Assembly: GCF_000495915.1 (NCBI RefSeq)
Contig: NZ_AOFQ01000049.1
Coordinates: forward strand, 1 to 60,609
Length of the DNA: 60,609 nt
DNA from: Stutzerimonas chloritidismutans AW-1
GTDB lineage: Bacteria > Pseudomonadota > Gammaproteobacteria > Pseudomonadales > Pseudomonadaceae
Reading direction: 5' to 3'
Of this stretch, positions 25,393 to 34,120 are shown piece after piece. The position numbers and the translations under genes were made by a program. The notes beneath the pieces are model-generated. The model had not been told where the DNA came from. It did not search any database and saw only the letters and a list, made by a program, of their open reading frames with translations. Positions within the stretch are counted from its first letter, which is position 1, and each line of letters starts with the position of its first letter.

Positions 25393-26220
25393 TCAGGCAG
25401 GTTGTTGAGTGCGCAGCTTCTCGGCGCGGCCACGCAGCCACTCCAGAGTCAGCAGCAGGGCGATGGAAAAGCCGATCAGCAGAGTCGCCGCGGCGGCAAT
25501 GGTCGGGCTGAGGTTCTCCCGTATACCGCTGAACATCTGCCGCGGCAGGGTGATCTGCTCCGGTCCGGCGAGAAACAGCGTCACCACCACTTCATCGAAC
25601 GAGGTGGCGAAGGCGAACAGCGCGCCGGAAATTACCCCCGGCGCGATCAGCGGCAGTGTCACGCGGAAGAACGCGGTCAGCGGTGATGCGCCGAGGCTGG
25701 CCGCAGCACGCACCAGGTTGTAGTTGAAGCCCTGCAGCGTCGCGGAGACCGTGATGATCACGAAGGGCACGCCGAGCACCGCGTGCACCAAGATCAGCGA
25801 CAGGTAGCTGTTGCCCATGCCCAGCGGTGCGAAGAACAGATAGCTGGCCACACCGATGATCACCACCGGCACCACCATCGGCGAGATCAGTATGGTCATC
25901 AGCAGCGCCTTGCCGCGAAATTCCGCGCGGGTCAGGCCGACCGCCGCCAGGGTGCCGAGCACCACAGCGAGAAAGGTCGCGGCGGGCGCGATGAGCATGC
26001 TGTTCTTCAGCGAGCGCATCCAGTCGGCCGAGCTGAACAGCGCCTCGTACCAACGCATGGAAAAGCCCTGCAAGGGATAGACGAGGAACGAGCCGGAATT
26101 GAACGACAGCGGCACGATGACCAGCACCGGCACAATCAGAAACAGCAGCACCAGGGCGCAGAGAATGCGCAGCGCGTAGTACCAGGCCCGTTCGACGGGT
26201 GACATATAGGGGCTCAGCAT
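25393..26220 (-). CDS. agtD: ABC importer permease, PotC/PotI class (Agt-type)
   Basis: Inner-membrane permease of 275 residues with six hydrophobic segments and the ATPase-contact loop EAA...G (RAAASLGASPLTAFFRVTLP). It is the second permease of a polyamine/opine-class importer. The gene order and family fit the P. aeruginosa agtABCD operon for 4-aminobutyrate and 5-aminovalerate uptake. The letter assignment is by position and less certain than the family. gabD follows after 12 bp. Confidence 0.85.
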   Translation of the reverse strand: MLSPYMSPVERAWYYALRILCALVLLFLIVPVLVIVPLSFNSGSFLVYPLQGFSMRWYEALFSSADWMRSLKNSMLIAPAATFLAVVLGTLAAVGLTRAEFRGKALLMTILISPMVVPVVIIGVASYLFFAPLGMGNSYLSLILVHAVLGVPFVIITVSATLQGFNYNLVRAAASLGASPLTAFFRVTLPLIAPGVISGALFAFATSFDEVVVTLFLAGPEQITLPRQMFSGIRENLSPTIAAAATLLIGFSIALLLTLEWLRGRAEKLRTQQPA

Positions 26221-26283
26221 GAAAGGTTCTCCTGCCCGGCATGAAGACTCTGAAAAGGCGGCCGCGCCGCGACGTGCGTCATC

Positions 26284-27537
26284 TCAACCCAGCCGCAGGC
26301 GGCTGGCACCGACCAGCCAGCTGTAGATGACGTACAGCAGCATGGTGGCGAGCAGCAGCAGGCCGCCCAGCGCCGTGGCCATGCCCCAGTTGATAGTGGT
26401 GTTGGTGTAGAAGGCGACGAAGTAGCTGACCATCTGGTCGTTCGGGCTGCCGAGCAACGCCGGGGTGATGTAGTAGCCGATGGAGATGATGAGCACCAAC
26501 AGGCAGCCGGCACCGACACCGGCCAGCGTCTGCGGAAAGTACACCCGCCAGAAGCTGGCGAACGGATGACAGCCCAGCGACACCGCGGCGCGCATGTAGC
26601 TCGGCGAGATGTTCTTCATCACGCTGTAAATCGGCAGGATCATGAACGGCAGCAGGATGTGCACCATGGCGATGTAGACGCCGGTGCGGTTGAACACCAG
26701 CTGCAGCGGCTCGTCGATCAGACCCATCTTCAGCAACGCACCATTAATGAGGCCGCCGGACTGCAGCAGCACGATCCACGCCGCCACACGCACCAGAATC
26801 GAGGTCCAGAATGGCAGCAGCACCAGGATCATCAGCAGGTTGCTCTGCCGCGCCGGCAGGTTGGCCAGGAGATACGCCAGCGGGTAGGCCAGCAGCAGGC
26901 AGATCGAGGTGATCACCAGGCCCATCCAGAAGGTGCGGGCGAAGATATCCAGATACACCGCCTGATCCGGCGAGACCTTGGCCAGCTCGCCCAGCTCGTC
27001 GATACGGTGATCCAGCGCCGCCAGCAGGTAGTAGCCGGTCACCGCACTGTCGTTGCGCTGGATCACCTGCCAGAACGCCGGATCGCCCCAGCGCTCGTCG
27101 AGGGCTTCCAGTGCCTCCTGATAAGAGGCCGGTGTCTCGCGAAACGGCATCGCCCGCGCAGTCTTGGTCAGCAGGCTGCGATAGCCCGCCAGCTCCATGT
27201 TCAACCGTTTGGACAGATCGCCCAGGCTCTGTTCACGGCGCGCCTGATACAGATCCTCGGCCAGCGCCTGATAGGCCGGATCCGCTGGCAGCCCACGACC
27301 ATCCCATTCGGCCAGCGCCGCCAGCGTGCGTGGCAGCGTGTTCACCACCTCGGGGTTCTCGACGCTGCGCCAGAGCAGCGAGGCGATGGGGACCAGAAAG
27401 GTCAGCAGCACGAACAGCAGCAGCGGCAGGATCAGCGCCTGCGACTTGAGCTTGTTCACCCGTTCGGCCCGTGCCAGTCGCTGTTTCAGATTGGGCTCGG
27501 CGATCTCGTTCGCCGGCAGGGATATTGCTGTGGCCAT
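26284..27537 (-). CDS. agtC: ABC importer permease, PotB/PotH class (Agt-type)
   Basis: Inner-membrane permease of 417 residues. A first hydrophobic segment near residue 40 is followed by an unusually long periplasmic loop (about 60-200), then the six-helix permease core with the loop RAAVSLGCHPFASFWRVYFP. I chose the ATG at 27537, with GGAG seven nt upstream, over a start 45 nt earlier. A strong hairpin (27573-27593) separates it from the binding-protein gene. Confidence 0.86.
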   Translation of the reverse strand: MATAISLPANEIAEPNLKQRLARAERVNKLKSQALILPLLLFVLLTFLVPIASLLWRSVENPEVVNTLPRTLAALAEWDGRGLPADPAYQALAEDLYQARREQSLGDLSKRLNMELAGYRSLLTKTARAMPFRETPASYQEALEALDERWGDPAFWQVIQRNDSAVTGYYLLAALDHRIDELGELAKVSPDQAVYLDIFARTFWMGLVITSICLLLAYPLAYLLANLPARQSNLLMILVLLPFWTSILVRVAAWIVLLQSGGLINGALLKMGLIDEPLQLVFNRTGVYIAMVHILLPFMILPIYSVMKNISPSYMRAAVSLGCHPFASFWRVYFPQTLAGVGAGCLLVLIISIGYYITPALLGSPNDQMVSYFVAFYTNTTINWGMATALGGLLLLATMLLYVIYSWLVGASRLRLG

Positions 27538-27572
27538 GAAGACTCCGCGATTCGTTCCGATAGCTGGGACCG

Positions 27573-27593
27573 GCCCCGCCAATGCGGCGGGGC
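27573..27593 (-). promoter_or_regulatory. Hairpin between binding-protein and permease genes
   Basis: A perfect 8-bp GC stem GCCCCGCC / GGCGGGGC with a 5-nt loop lies 8 bp after the binding-protein stop. There is no U-tract. Such intercistronic hairpins commonly protect the upstream mRNA from 3' decay, so that binding protein exceeds permease. That role is inferred. Confidence 0.55.
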
Positions 27594-27600
27594 GCTCAGG

Positions 27601-28632
27601 TCAGCGTGCCGCCCAGGCGTTGAAGCGCTGTTCGAGCTGCTCGCCGTAGTCGGCCCAGAAGGTCACGTCCATCGCCACCTGGTCGGCGATGTTTTCCGGT
27701 GCGGTGGGCATCTGCGCCAGGCGCTTTTCATCCAGCAACGACACGGCCTGGGTGTTCGCCGGGCCGTAGGCGATGTTCTCGGAATAAGCCTTCTGCTGCT
27801 GCGGCTCGACCGTGAAGGCGATGAATTTGCGTGCCTGCTCCTGACTCTTCGCGCCCTTGGGGATGGCCCAGGAGTCGAAGTCATAGATACCGCCGCTCCA
27901 GACGATCTGCAGGTTGCTCTCGTTCTGCACGGCTGCGATGCGGCCGTTGTAGGCGCTGCTCATTACCACGTCGCCGGAGGCGAGGAACTGTGGCGGCTGC
28001 GCGCCGGCTTCCCACCACTGAATGTGCGGTTTGAGCTGATCGAGCTTTCTGAAGGCGCGGTTCTGACCGTCCTTGGTGGCCAGCACCTTGTAGACGTCCT
28101 TGACCGGCACGCCGTCGGCCATCAGCGCGAATTCGAGGGTGTACTTGGCGCCCTTGCGCAGGCCGCGCTTGCCGGGGAATTTCTCGGTATCCCAGAAATC
28201 CGCCCAGCTGGCCGGCGCGCTTTTCAGCTTGTCGGCGTTGTAGGCCAGCACCGTCGACCAGACGAAGAAACCAACGCCGCAGGGCTGAATCGCGCCTTCG
28301 ACGAAATCGTCCGGATTGCCGACGATGCCCGGGTCGAGTTCCTCGAACAGCCCTTCGTCGCAGCCGCGGGACAGTTCCGGCGACTCCACTTCCACCAGGT
28401 TCCACGACACGCTGTTGGTGTCGACCATTGCCTTGACCTTGGCCATTTCGCCGTTGTACTCGCCGGCGATGATGCGCCCGTGCCCCGCCGCGTCCCACGG
28501 CTCGTAGAAGGCCTTGACGTGGGCCTGCTTGTTGGCGCCGCCAAAGCTCACCGCGGTGAGGTTTTCGGCAGCGGCGTACCCGGCACAGACGAGTCCGAGC
28601 GCCAGCGCGGACAGTTTCAGGTAGTTGCTCAT
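27601..28632 (-). CDS. agtB: Periplasmic substrate-binding protein (PotD-like, Agt-type)
   Basis: A 343-residue exported protein with a signal peptide (about 1-22, ending AGYAAAEN), then the two-lobed binding fold of the spermidine/putrescine family (SBP_bac_8 type). It would capture GABA, 5-aminovalerate or a related amine; the ligand is inferred from the neighbouring gabT/gabD. Its ATG overlaps the ATPase stop by 4 nt. Confidence 0.86.
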   Translation of the reverse strand: MSNYLKLSALALGLVCAGYAAAENLTAVSFGGANKQAHVKAFYEPWDAAGHGRIIAGEYNGEMAKVKAMVDTNSVSWNLVEVESPELSRGCDEGLFEELDPGIVGNPDDFVEGAIQPCGVGFFVWSTVLAYNADKLKSAPASWADFWDTEKFPGKRGLRKGAKYTLEFALMADGVPVKDVYKVLATKDGQNRAFRKLDQLKPHIQWWEAGAQPPQFLASGDVVMSSAYNGRIAAVQNESNLQIVWSGGIYDFDSWAIPKGAKSQEQARKFIAFTVEPQQQKAYSENIAYGPANTQAVSLLDEKRLAQMPTAPENIADQVAMDVTFWADYGEQLEQRFNAWAAR

Positions 28633-29789
28633 ACCAGTTCGCTCCTTGATGCAGTTGTGTGGGTTTTTCCAGGCATCGCCTCAGGCGCCTGCAGCGGGTC
28701 GAGCGCACGAACGTGCTCGACATGCCAGCCGATCGGCACCACGTCACCGACCCGCAGGGCGCTGTCGAACTCGGCGATCGGCTGTTTGACGAAGAAGTCG
28801 TTGACCCCGCATACCTCGAGACGGATGCGGATGTGGTCGCCGAGGTAGATGAACTCGGCAACGCGCCCGGTGAAACGGTTCGGGCAGTTGGCACTGGCGC
28901 CGTTGAGCAGCACCCGCTCCGGGCGGATCGACAGGCTGACCGGCGACCCCGTCGCACCGACATTGACCGCCAGCGCCTCGACGGTTTCGCCGCGACCGAG
29001 CTTGACCGTGCAGCTCTCGCCACGCCGCTCCAGCAGGTGCGCAGGCAGGCGGTTGTTTTCGCCGAGAAAGTTGGCGACGAAGGTGTTCAACGGCTTTTCG
29101 TACAGGGTGCGCGGGTCTTCGATCTGCTGGATCTGGCCCTGATGGAACACCGCCACCCGATCGGACATGGTCAGCGCCTCACCCTGGTCGTGGGTGACGT
29201 ACACCACGGTGACGCCGAGGCGCTCGTGCAGGTGCTTGATCTCCATCTGCATCTGCTCGCGCAGCTGCTTGTCCAGCGCGCCCAGCGGTTCGTCCATCAG
29301 CACCAGCTGCGGCTCGAACACCAGCGCGCGGGCGAGCGCCACGCGCTGTTGCTGGCCGCCGGAGAGCTGCGCCGGATAGCGGTTGCGAAAGCCCTCCAGC
29401 TGGACCATCGCCAGGGCGCGCTTGACCCGCTCCTTGATATCAGGCTTGGCCATGCCGCGGACGCTGAGCGGAAACGCCAGGTTCTCCGACACGGTCATGT
29501 GCGGAAACAGCGCGTAGTTCTGGAACACCATGCCCATGTCGCGCTTGTGCGGTGGCACGTTGTTGATCGCCCGGCCATCGAGGAGAATTTCTCCCGCCGT
29601 GGGCGTTTCGAAGCCAGCCAGCATCATCAGACTGGTGGTTTTGCCCGAGCCAGACGGCCCGAGCAGGGTGAGGAACTCGCCGCGGCGGATGTCCAGATTG
29701 AGATCCCTGACGATCAGCGACTCACCGTCATAGCTCTTCTGGATGCCGCGAAAGCTCACCAGGATATCGTTCGCCGTTGACTCGACCAT
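28629..29789 (-). CDS. agtA: ABC importer ATPase (PotA-like, Agt-type)
   Basis: Cytoplasmic ATPase of 386 residues: Walker A GPSGSGKT (44-51), signature LSGGQQQRVALARAL, Walker B LVLMDEPLGAL and a C-terminal TOBE-like domain. I chose the ATG of MVESTAND at 29789, as the family start. It is the first gene of the importer operon. A 22-bp palindrome (29897-29918) lies about 110 bp upstream and may be its operator. Confidence 0.9.
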   Translation of the reverse strand: MVESTANDILVSFRGIQKSYDGESLIVRDLNLDIRRGEFLTLLGPSGSGKTTSLMMLAGFETPTAGEILLDGRAINNVPPHKRDMGMVFQNYALFPHMTVSENLAFPLSVRGMAKPDIKERVKRALAMVQLEGFRNRYPAQLSGGQQQRVALARALVFEPQLVLMDEPLGALDKQLREQMQMEIKHLHERLGVTVVYVTHDQGEALTMSDRVAVFHQGQIQQIEDPRTLYEKPLNTFVANFLGENNRLPAHLLERRGESCTVKLGRGETVEALAVNVGATGSPVSLSIRPERVLLNGASANCPNRFTGRVAEFIYLGDHIRIRLEVCGVNDFFVKQPIAEFDSALRVGDVVPIGWHVEHVRALDPLQAPEAMPGKTHTTASRSELV

Positions 29790-29896
29790 GCTGCTGCACC
29801 TGCGTAACCGTTGAACCGTGGTCACAGCGTAGAAGCGCAGCGGCGGTGGAAAAATCGGTACAGCGGAGCGATTGGCCTAGGCGTGAGGGAGAGTCG

Positions 29897-29918
29897 CGTG
29901 TAGGGAACGCCCTACACG
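29897..29918. promoter_or_regulatory. Candidate operator upstream of the agt-gab operon
   Basis: CGTGTAGGG-AACG-CCCTACACG is a perfect 9-bp inverted repeat in the 148-bp gap between the response-regulator stop and agtA. No U-tract follows on either strand, so it is unlikely to be a terminator. Its place about 110 nt upstream of agtA suits binding by an activator such as the neighbouring LuxR-type regulator. That link is inferred. Confidence 0.55.
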
Positions 29919-29937
29919 GCGGGTCGGTGGCTGGTGC

Positions 29938-30567
29938 TCAGACCAGCTTGTGTTCCATGGCGTAGCGCACCAGATCGGCCACCGAATGCGCCGCCAGCTT
30001 CTGCATCAGGCGGGCCTTGTGGGTGCTGATGGTCTTGCTGCTGAGCGCCAGCTTGCCGGCGATGTCGTTTACAGAGTCGCCCTGCACCAGCCGTTCGAAC
30101 ACCGAGTATTCGCGTTCGGAAAGCAGCGCATGGGGTGGACGCGAATCGGTCAGGCCGACCTCGAAGACCATGCGATCAGCCAGCGCCGGGTCGATGTAGC
30201 GCCCGCCACCGGCGACCTTGCGCAGAGCGGTGAGCAGCAGCGCCGGCTCGCTGTCCTTGGTCGCGTAGCCGGCAGCGCCGATCTTCAGCGCCCGCGCCGC
30301 CATCTGCGCTTCGTCGTGCATCGACAGCACCAGTACCGCCGGCGGCTGGTTCAGCGCGCGAATCCGTGGAATCGCCTCGAGGCCGTTGACGCCGGGCATG
30401 GAGATGTCCAGCAGGACCACATCGCAACTGATCTGGCGCAACTGGTCGAGCAACTGCTGGCCATTGGCAGCCTCGCCGACCACCTGCATGTCACGCGCCA
30501 TGCCGATCAGCTGCTTGATGCCCTCGCGGACGATGGCGTGATCTTCGGCGACCATGACCCTGATCAT
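29938..30567 (-). CDS. agtR: NarL/LuxR-family response regulator (AgtR-like)
   Basis: A 209-residue two-domain regulator. The receiver domain (about 1-120) has the acidic pair EDH near residue 8, the phospho-acceptor in LLDISMPG and the conserved K in ATKD. The C-terminal LuxR-type helix-turn-helix (about 145-205) reads LSEREYSVFERLVQGDSVNDI. Its ATG overlaps the kinase stop by 4 nt. In P. aeruginosa the AgtSR pair activates GABA/5-aminovalerate uptake; this looks like its counterpart. Confidence 0.88.
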   Translation of the reverse strand: MIRVMVAEDHAIVREGIKQLIGMARDMQVVGEAANGQQLLDQLRQISCDVVLLDISMPGVNGLEAIPRIRALNQPPAVLVLSMHDEAQMAARALKIGAAGYATKDSEPALLLTALRKVAGGGRYIDPALADRMVFEVGLTDSRPPHALLSEREYSVFERLVQGDSVNDIAGKLALSSKTISTHKARLMQKLAAHSVADLVRYAMEHKLV

Positions 30568-32991
30568 GTCGGCAATGCTCCAGTGCTTGCGGCTGATGGA
30601 AGCGGCAGCGGGTCCAGTGGAACCCGCGCCGTGATGGTGGTGCCCTCGCCGGGCTGGCTGTCGATTATCAGTTGCCCGCCGAGCATCTGCACCCGCTCGC
30701 GCATACCGACCAGGCCGAACGAACTGCCGGCGCCGCGCGCGGCCACAGGAAAACCGCAACCATCGTCGCTGACGCGCAGACAGAGCATGTTGCCTTCGAG
30801 CAGTAACTGCACGCTGACCGTCTGCGCCTGGGCGTGACGCATCACGTTGGTCAGCGACTCCTGAAGAATGCGGAACAGGCCGATGGCTTTCGCGTTACCC
30901 AGCAACGGCGGGCATTCCGGCACTTCGACCAGACAAGCCACGCCGCTGCGCTCCTCGAAGCGCCGCGCCTGCCATTCCACGGCCGAGGCGATGCCGGCAT
31001 CGAGAATCGGCGGGGGCAGCGCGGCGCAGCGCGGTAGCGACATCGCGCACCCGCTGGAACAGCTGGGCGATCAGCCGCTTCATGCTCTCCAGCCGCTGCG
31101 CCAGGGCCGGGTCGAGGTCGGCGAAGCCCAGCTCGCACATCGAGGTTTCCAGCTTGAGTACGGTCAGCACCTGGCCCAGCTCGTCGTGCACTTCGCGGGC
31201 GATATGCGCCTTCTCCTCCTCGCGCACGGTCTCCAGGTGCGCGGCCAGCTCGCGCAACTGGGCGCGCGAGGCATCCAGCTCCAGCTCGATGCGCTTGTTG
31301 TCGGTGATATCCCAGACGATGCCGTCCCATACCTGGCGGCCATCCGGCTGGCCGCGCACGGAGGCGCGGATATCCGCCCAACGCACTTCGCCGTCGCGAT
31401 TGAGAATGCGCCCCTGCCAGCGCCAGTCCTGGCTTTTCTCCAATGCCAGCTGCTGGCTGGCCCAGTAGCCTGCCTCGTCATCGGCGTGCACCAGGCTGCG
31501 GATGCCAAGTCCCGGCTGCAGCAAGCGCTCGGCGGAATAGCCCACCAGGCGCTGACTGGCTTCGCTGATATAGGCCACTCGCACCGGTTCCTGCGGCCCG
31601 TCCCGCTCCAGGCGGAACACCAGCCCGGGCACGTTGCCGGCCATTGCCTTGAGCCGCGCCTCGCTCTCCTGCAGCTGGGCGCTGGCGCGACGGCGCTCGG
31701 TAATGTCGGCGAGAAACACCACCAGATATTCACGGCTGCCGAAGCGCAGAAAACTGTAGGTGACGGCCGCCGGAAAGCGCTGGCCGTCAGCGCGCAGCCA
31801 TTCGCATTCGTGTACCTGGCGATCATCCTCGCCCGTGCGGGCAGCGCGCCAGCGCGCGAGCCAGGCATCCATGCCCAGCGCCGGGTCGAAGGTTTCCAGC
31901 GGGTGATCCAGCAGCCCGCCGGAGGAATGCCCGAGCAGCACCTCGGCGGCCTGGTTGGCGTAACGCACGCGGCTGTCCCAGTTGAGCCAGAGGATGCCGA
32001 CGGTGCTGTGATCCAGACAAAACTGCGTCAAACGCTGCGCTTCTTCGGCCGCCTCGCGCAGCTCGATATCGCGCCGGGCGGTCTTCAGCCGGCTTTCCAG
32101 CAGGCCATGCTGATGCCGCTGCCAGGCCAGCATCAGCAGGCAGGCCAGCAACAACACGCCGAGCAAAAGACTGAGACTGCGCCAGTAGCTGACCTCGCGA
32201 CCGAGGTCGATGCTGCGGGTCTTGAGCCACTGTTCCTGCAGCTGACTGAATTCCCGCGCCGGAAATTGCCGTATCGCCGCCTCGAGCACGGCGGCAAGTT
32301 CCGGGCTGTCACGCCGCGAGGCGATACGCAGAAGCTGCGGGTTGCCCAGATCACCCACCACCGCCAGCGAGTCGTACTCCACCTGCTGCGAAAGGCGGCC
32401 GAACACCGGCTCGTCAATGACGGCATAGCTTGCCTTGGCTTCCAGTACCTGGCGCAGCGCATCGCCCTGGCTGGTCGCGGTCAGCACGGTGATATTGGGA
32501 TAGTTGCTGGCGAGGAACTCGGTGATCGGCCCCGGCCCGACGGCGGAGACCAGCTCGCTCGGGTGCAGATATTCAAGATCGATTGCACGCGGGCCGCCAC
32601 GATCACCGACGAGCAGGCGCGGGATACGCAGAAAGGGATCGCTATATCGCCACAGCCGCAAGCCTGCCGGCGTCTGCCGTAAGCCGGGGGCCACATCGAT
32701 CAAGCCCTCCCGAGCGGCCTTCTCCAGCGCGGCCTCGTCATTGAAGCGGCGCCAGTGCAGGCGAACGCCGAGATCGTCCGCCAGATGCTCCATCAGCTGC
32801 ACATGAAAGCCTGACAGGCGCCGCTGGCGCTGGTCATACTCGGCATAGGGCGCGCCCATCACCCCCCCGACACGCCACTCCGGATGCTGCTCCAGCCAGG
32901 CACGGCTGTCGTCGTCGAGCGTCACGGCACTGGCCGCTAAAGGCAGCATGAAGCTAATGAGGAGAAGGAAACGCAGGGTTGAGGCGAGCAT
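30564..32991 (-). pseudogene. agtS: Sensor histidine kinase (AgtS-like), split by a frameshift
   Basis: Reads as a hybrid sensor in order: signal peptide (1-20), SBP_bac_3-like periplasmic domain (about 25-250), one membrane segment (about 265-290), two PAS domains (about 310-560), then the HisKA_3 phosphoacceptor box AHIAREVHDELGQ (H near 596). The first frame runs on to a stop at 30895 with nonsense residues. The ATPase domain continues in another frame (30564-31043) with N-box NVMRHAQA, DDGCGF and GLVGMRERV. The break falls on a 10-bp tandem near-repeat at 31013-31032. It may be a true mutation, a sequencing error in GC-rich DNA, or recoding. The ligand-binding domain suits sensing of an amino acid. 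Confidence 0.85.
31013..31032. repeat. 10-bp tandem near-duplication at the kinase frameshift
   Basis: GGGGCAGCGC is followed at once by GGCGCAGCGC, nine of ten bases identical. Taking out one unit restores a single frame that reads through ATAL into PPILDAGIAS, the expected junction in this kinase family. Confidence 0.85.
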
Positions 32992-33087
32992 ATATTCACG
33001 CGATTGATGGGCGTGCCGACACGCTGTTGTAATGCATAACCCCTGCCGGCGCCAGCGTGGTACCGGCATCCATAGCGGAGACAATCC

Positions 33088-34113
33088 ATGCGTCGCTTGT
33101 CTGCTTTCGTGCTTTTGTTCGGCGTCGCGCTTGGCGGCGGCGTGCCGTACATCGCAGCGGCGCAGGAACCGGAGGCGCCTCAGGAAGCACCGGCGGAGGA
33201 GCCAGCAGCAACGCCACGACCATCGCCACAAACTCGTAGCGAGGCGCTGGCCGCAGGGCTGCAACGACAGCTCGAGGCCGCCGCCCAGCTGCAGCTCGGC
33301 GACGAGGACAAATTCCTCGCACTCTGGCACCCGGCCAATACTGCGAAGGCCCGCGGCGTGCTCGTCATTATGCCGAGCGAAGGCGAAACCGCCGATTGGC
33401 CACGCGCAATCGGCCCGCTACGGCGCGGCCTTCCCGAACATGGCTGGCATACCCTCAGCCTGACACCCGCTGATCCGGCGCTTAGCCCTGGCCCGCGCCC
33501 GCCAACGCCAGAAGCCCCGGCTGCGGAAGAGAAGCCCGAAACGGAAGAAAACCCTGAGCCTGACGCCACCGATACCCAGCCGGCCGCGGCGCAAACCACT
33601 TCGGCGGGCTACCTGCCTGAGCAGACGGCAGCCACGGACAACGACGAATCGACGCCGCCACAAGCCGAGCAGGACACGCCGCCCCCAACTCATGCCGAGC
33701 GCATGCTGGCGCGCCTGGATGCTGCCATCGAGCATGCGCGCTCACTGCAGGCGTCGACGATTGTTCTGATCGGCCATGGCACCGGCGCCTACTGGGCGAG
33801 CCAGTACCTGGCACAGCTTCAGCCAAAGGATGTCGCGCAACTGGTGGTGATCGATCCACGCGCACCGTTGCAGGCGGAACAGCCGCTGGAGAGCTATCTC
33901 GCAACGCTACCCGCCGCCATCGGCGACTTCTATACGGGCACCCGAGCAGCCGCAAATCAGCAGGCACTGCAGCGGCGCAATGCAGCGCGCCGTGCTGGGC
34001 ACCCGGACTACCGCCTGGTCGCACTGCCAGGCCTGACCGGTGACCGCAATACCGACCAGGAACAACTGGTGCGTCGCGTGCGGGGCTGGCTGGAGCGCAA
34101 GCCGCCACAGTGA
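33088..34113 (+). CDS. DUF3530-family exported protein, alpha/beta-hydrolase-like
   Basis: Exported protein of 341 residues with a signal peptide (about 1-26, ending AAAQEP). A Pro/Glu/Ala-rich low-complexity stretch lies at about 28-50 and a longer one at about 135-205. The fold resembles an alpha/beta hydrolase, but the nucleophile elbow reads GHGTG instead of GxSxG, so ordinary serine hydrolase activity is doubtful. GGAG precedes the ATG. It is divergent from the sensor kinase and convergent with djlA. Function unknown. Confidence 0.82.
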   Translation: MRRLSAFVLLFGVALGGGVPYIAAAQEPEAPQEAPAEEPAATPRPSPQTRSEALAAGLQRQLEAAAQLQLGDEDKFLALWHPANTAKARGVLVIMPSEGETADWPRAIGPLRRGLPEHGWHTLSLTPADPALSPGPRPPTPEAPAAEEKPETEENPEPDATDTQPAAAQTTSAGYLPEQTAATDNDESTPPQAEQDTPPPTHAERMLARLDAAIEHARSLQASTIVLIGHGTGAYWASQYLAQLQPKDVAQLVVIDPRAPLQAEQPLESYLATLPAAIGDFYTGTRAAANQQALQRRNAARRAGHPDYRLVALPGLTGDRNTDQEQLVRRVRGWLERKPPQ

Positions 34114-34120
34114 CGCCCGC

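Noticed and set aside
26566..28848. A 760-codon open frame on the plus strand opposite the importer genes
   Set aside because: It has no recognisable domain, is rich in Arg/His/Gln typical of antisense frames in GC-rich DNA, and lies wholly over well-supported permease and binding-protein genes.
29790..29896. Sigma-54 promoter upstream of the agt-gab operon
   Set aside because: I found no GG-N10-GC pair with adequate flanks. An ordinary promoter near the gene is as likely.
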